A stretch of DNA of 64,000 bases from Acanthosoma haemorrhoidale (taxonomy: Eukaryota > Arthropoda > Insecta > Hemiptera > Acanthosomatidae): assembly GCA_930367205.1 (NCBI GenBank), contig OV884011.1, forward strand, positions 93,109,474 through 93,173,473, read 5' to 3'. The position numbers were made by a program, and so were the translations under genes. Under the pieces are notes generated by a model. It worked only from the letters and a program-made list of their open reading frames with translations, was not told the origin of the DNA and did not search any database. Shown here piece after piece: positions 62,245 through 64,000 of the stretch (position 1 is its first letter; each line of letters starts with the position of its first letter).

Positions 62245-62367
62245 CTGAGCAACATTTTCGAAATGCTCATGACTTTTCTGGTAGACTCGAGCTTTCTGCA
62301 AATTTCTGCCAACTCCAGTGTTTTTCCTGAGAAAAACTTCACCATGGTTGGCTAGCCAGTCTAAAAC
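62245..62367 (-). CDS. trio: Trio/Kalirin (RhoGEF) exon, spectrin-repeat region, partial gene
   Basis: Minus strand: a pyrimidine-rich tract ends TTTTTCAG, then 123 nt of open frame in phase 0, then CAG|GTATGT. The 41 residues include VLDWLANHGEVFLRKN, TGVGRNLQKARVYQKS and HEHFENVAQ. This is the conserved motif of a Trio/Kalirin/UNC-73 spectrin repeat (relatives read HGE.FL.K.TGVG.....A...Q..HE.FE.VAQ and then NTY). Trio activates Rac and Rho GTPases at the plasma membrane and guides axon growth. The spectrin repeats bind partners and link the SEC14 domain to the GEF domains. The next exon should begin with an NTY-like sequence at lower coordinates; none was recognised. The preceding exon lies beyond about 62370, where a mariner copy (63072 on) sits in the intron. 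Kalirin-type naming is an alternative, but most arthropods carry a single trio gene. Confidence 0.9.
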
Positions 62368-63071
62368 CTGAAAAATATCAACAATATGAATAAAATAGAC
62401 ATCAATAATTATTATTTAAAAACACATTTTTACACCTAATTATAACATAAAAATAGCTGAATTATAGACTAGGCCTTGTTTTATGTAGAACTCACATTTT
62501 TGTACTTGACAATTAAAAACTTTAAAATTAATATTATGTTTCAGTATATTGAAATATTGTACAATGCAAATAAAAATTATGTAGAAGCAACAGAACAGGA
62601 AATTATGACTTATTTTCAAAAGACATATTCATGTGAAGACTGGCTAATCAAATTCTAAATTCTCTTTACAAGGCACTTATTTGACTACTAATGACATAAA
62701 GCACTTTGGGGGTAGTTTAAAAAAATTCACAAACAAAATCATAAAAGATACAAACTCAAATATCCACGCATTCACTGTGGTTGATTGAGTTTATTAAAAA
62801 GTGAAATGAAAGACAACTCAAAGTTCAGTGAGAATCCAATGGTAAAAAACTGATCACCACAGAATTTAACTCAGATGTCTTCTTTAAGATTGTATTCATT
62901 CAAATTCTCCTTTTTGAAGTCCTTTGTGTGCAGCACATTAAGTGCTGAAAACAAATAAGTTTTTAGCTTTCTTTTTCTTCCGGACAGTCAGTATCACGAA
63001 TCAAAAAACAAGACAATGTATTTAGGTCTGAATAATAAATAATTGTCTCGAAAGAATTAATTAAAAAACTA
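62368..63071. other. intron sequence upstream of the Trio exon
   Basis: AT-rich, no second exon recognised. TTAGGTCTGAATAATAAATA near 63023 nearly repeats TTAGGTCTGAAATAATAAAT at 60881, a short dispersed match. Confidence 0.5.
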
Positions 63072-64000
63072 TCAGGTTGGCCAAAAAGTCCGTTCGGTTT
63101 TTGTCGTCACGAAAATTCAAGCAGTCTAATATGTAGCTAACTTCAGTCCGTCCCTTGCGAGTGCGCTCTCATAAGATACTAGACACTTCAACGTAGTTTG
63201 ACACGAAATTCCGACGAGACTGATTGTATTTTGTGTGTTTAGGATCATCCTGAAAATGGAAAATCAAAACGAACATTATCGACTCCTCAAGCTTTTTTAT
63301 TTTAAAAAAGGCAAGAAAGCAGTGGAAACTTGCAGGAAGGTATGTGCTGTAGACGGAGAGGATGCTGTTACAGAACGTGTGTGCCATAAGTGGTTTTCAA
63401 GATTTTGATCGTGAAATTTTTCGGTTCAAGACGCACCTCCCTCTGGCCGGCCAACTGAGATTAACAGCGACAGAGTGAAGGAATTAGTCGACACCAATCC
63501 CCATTATACAAATAGGGAGATAGTAGTTATCCTCAAAATATCCAAATCGAGTGTTGAAAACCATCTGCATCAACTTGGCTACGTGAGCAGGCTCGATGTT
63601 TGGAAGGGAAAGGATTTCCATCTGCGATTCGTTGCGGAAATGTGAAGAAAATGATTTTTTTTTTAAAAAGAATGATGACAGGGGCCGAAAAGTGGATCGT
63701 CTATAACAATGTGGAGCGCAAACGATCATGGGGGAAGCGCGGCGAATTACCACAAACTACCCCCAAAGCAGGACTTCACCCAAAGAAGGTTATGCTCTCG
63801 ATTTGGTGGGATTGGAGGGGTGTTGTCTTTTACGAACTTCTTCCCACAAACAGGACCATCAATTCGGATGTGTACTGTGACCAGCTGGACAAATTAAATG
63901 CAGTGATCCACCAGAAGCGACCAGAACTAGCCAACCGTAAGGGGATTGTCTTCTATTACAGACCGCACACTTCTTTGCAGACGTGGCAGAGGTTACTGGA
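63072..64000 (+). mobile_element. mariner element, 5' part, cut by the window edge
   Basis: The left terminal repeat begins TCAGGTTGGCCAAAAAGTCC at 63072 after a TA (63070-63071), the target dinucleotide. The 5' leader is about 180 bp, then the transposase remnant follows to the last base. The 3' end lies outside. It sits in the putative intron just upstream of the Trio exon. Confidence 0.85.
63256..64000 (+). pseudogene. mariner transposase remnant, 3' end outside window
   Basis: ATG at 63256 starts MENQNEHYRLLKLFYFKKGK and leads to VCHKWFSRF, where a TGA and a frameshift occur. NREIVVILKISKSSVENHL and HQLGYVSRLDVW follow (the paired-type helix-turn-helix), then further shifts and an A/T run. 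The catalytic part reads TGAEKWIVYNNVERKRSW, KVMLSIWWDWRGVVFYE and NRKGIVFYYRPHTS. The first catalytic Asp (TGDEKW in relatives) is Ala, and the second (HQDNARPH) falls in a small deletion. Related to mariner copies common in ants and other arthropods. It cannot be active. Confidence 0.88.

Noticed and set aside
63484..63753. 89-codon minus frame and the plus frame at 63709-63897
   Set aside because: Both are shadows or shifted frames of the decayed mariner transposase.

Overview
The window reads as AT-rich nuclear DNA from an arthropod (insect or crustacean). The evidence is an intron-flanked exon of a conserved animal gene, Tc1/mariner-type transposase remnants, jockey-like non-LTR retrotransposon fragments, solo LTRs, long AT-rich non-coding stretches and a long (TA)n microsatellite. 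There is no operon-like packing, no long intact gene, no rRNA, no convincing tRNA gene and no CRISPR array. The species cannot be named from sequence alone.

The one confident host-gene feature is a 123-bp, phase-0 exon on the minus strand at 62245-62367, with good splice sites on both sides. It encodes part of a spectrin repeat of the Rho guanine-nucleotide exchange factor Trio (Kalirin/UNC-73 family). No other Trio exon was recognised, so the 62 kb to its left is probably largely intron or downstream sequence of this gene. Weaker minus-strand exon candidates are a 21-nt microexon (19850-19870), a possible first coding exon with a good start context and donor (34174-34238), and a strong donor at 56146.

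Layout: 1-5700 is mostly blank with a GC-rich open frame at the left edge and a possible hAT end near 3737. A jockey-like reverse-transcriptase fragment lies at 5750-6150 (-). A solo LTR is at 9148-9739, and its sister copy at 32083-32693 is followed by a (TA)n tract. Jockey 3' ends lie at 10770-11014, 15176-15806 and 52880-53131, and a second jockey-like tail family at 5750, 40111 and 44364. Mariner remnants are at 15959-16755, 60960-61852 (a TIR-bounded, internally deleted copy) and 63072 to the right edge. A 230-bp tandem duplication sits beside a perfect 15-bp hairpin at 41090-41588. A nested palindrome cluster is at 48811-48909, and a 956-bp structure with 77-bp inverted arms at 52708-53663.

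Several GC-elevated islands carry open frames without a usable ATG (16845, 20869, 52124, 56434 on minus) or a short ATG frame (49927). They look protein-like but match no family I can name. Three sites (24851, 42987, 58234 on minus) resemble hammerhead-ribozyme or Penelope-type retroelement ends. No intact multi-gene system was found. The transposases all carry stops, frameshifts or lost catalytic residues, so every mobile element seen here looks non-autonomous or dead.
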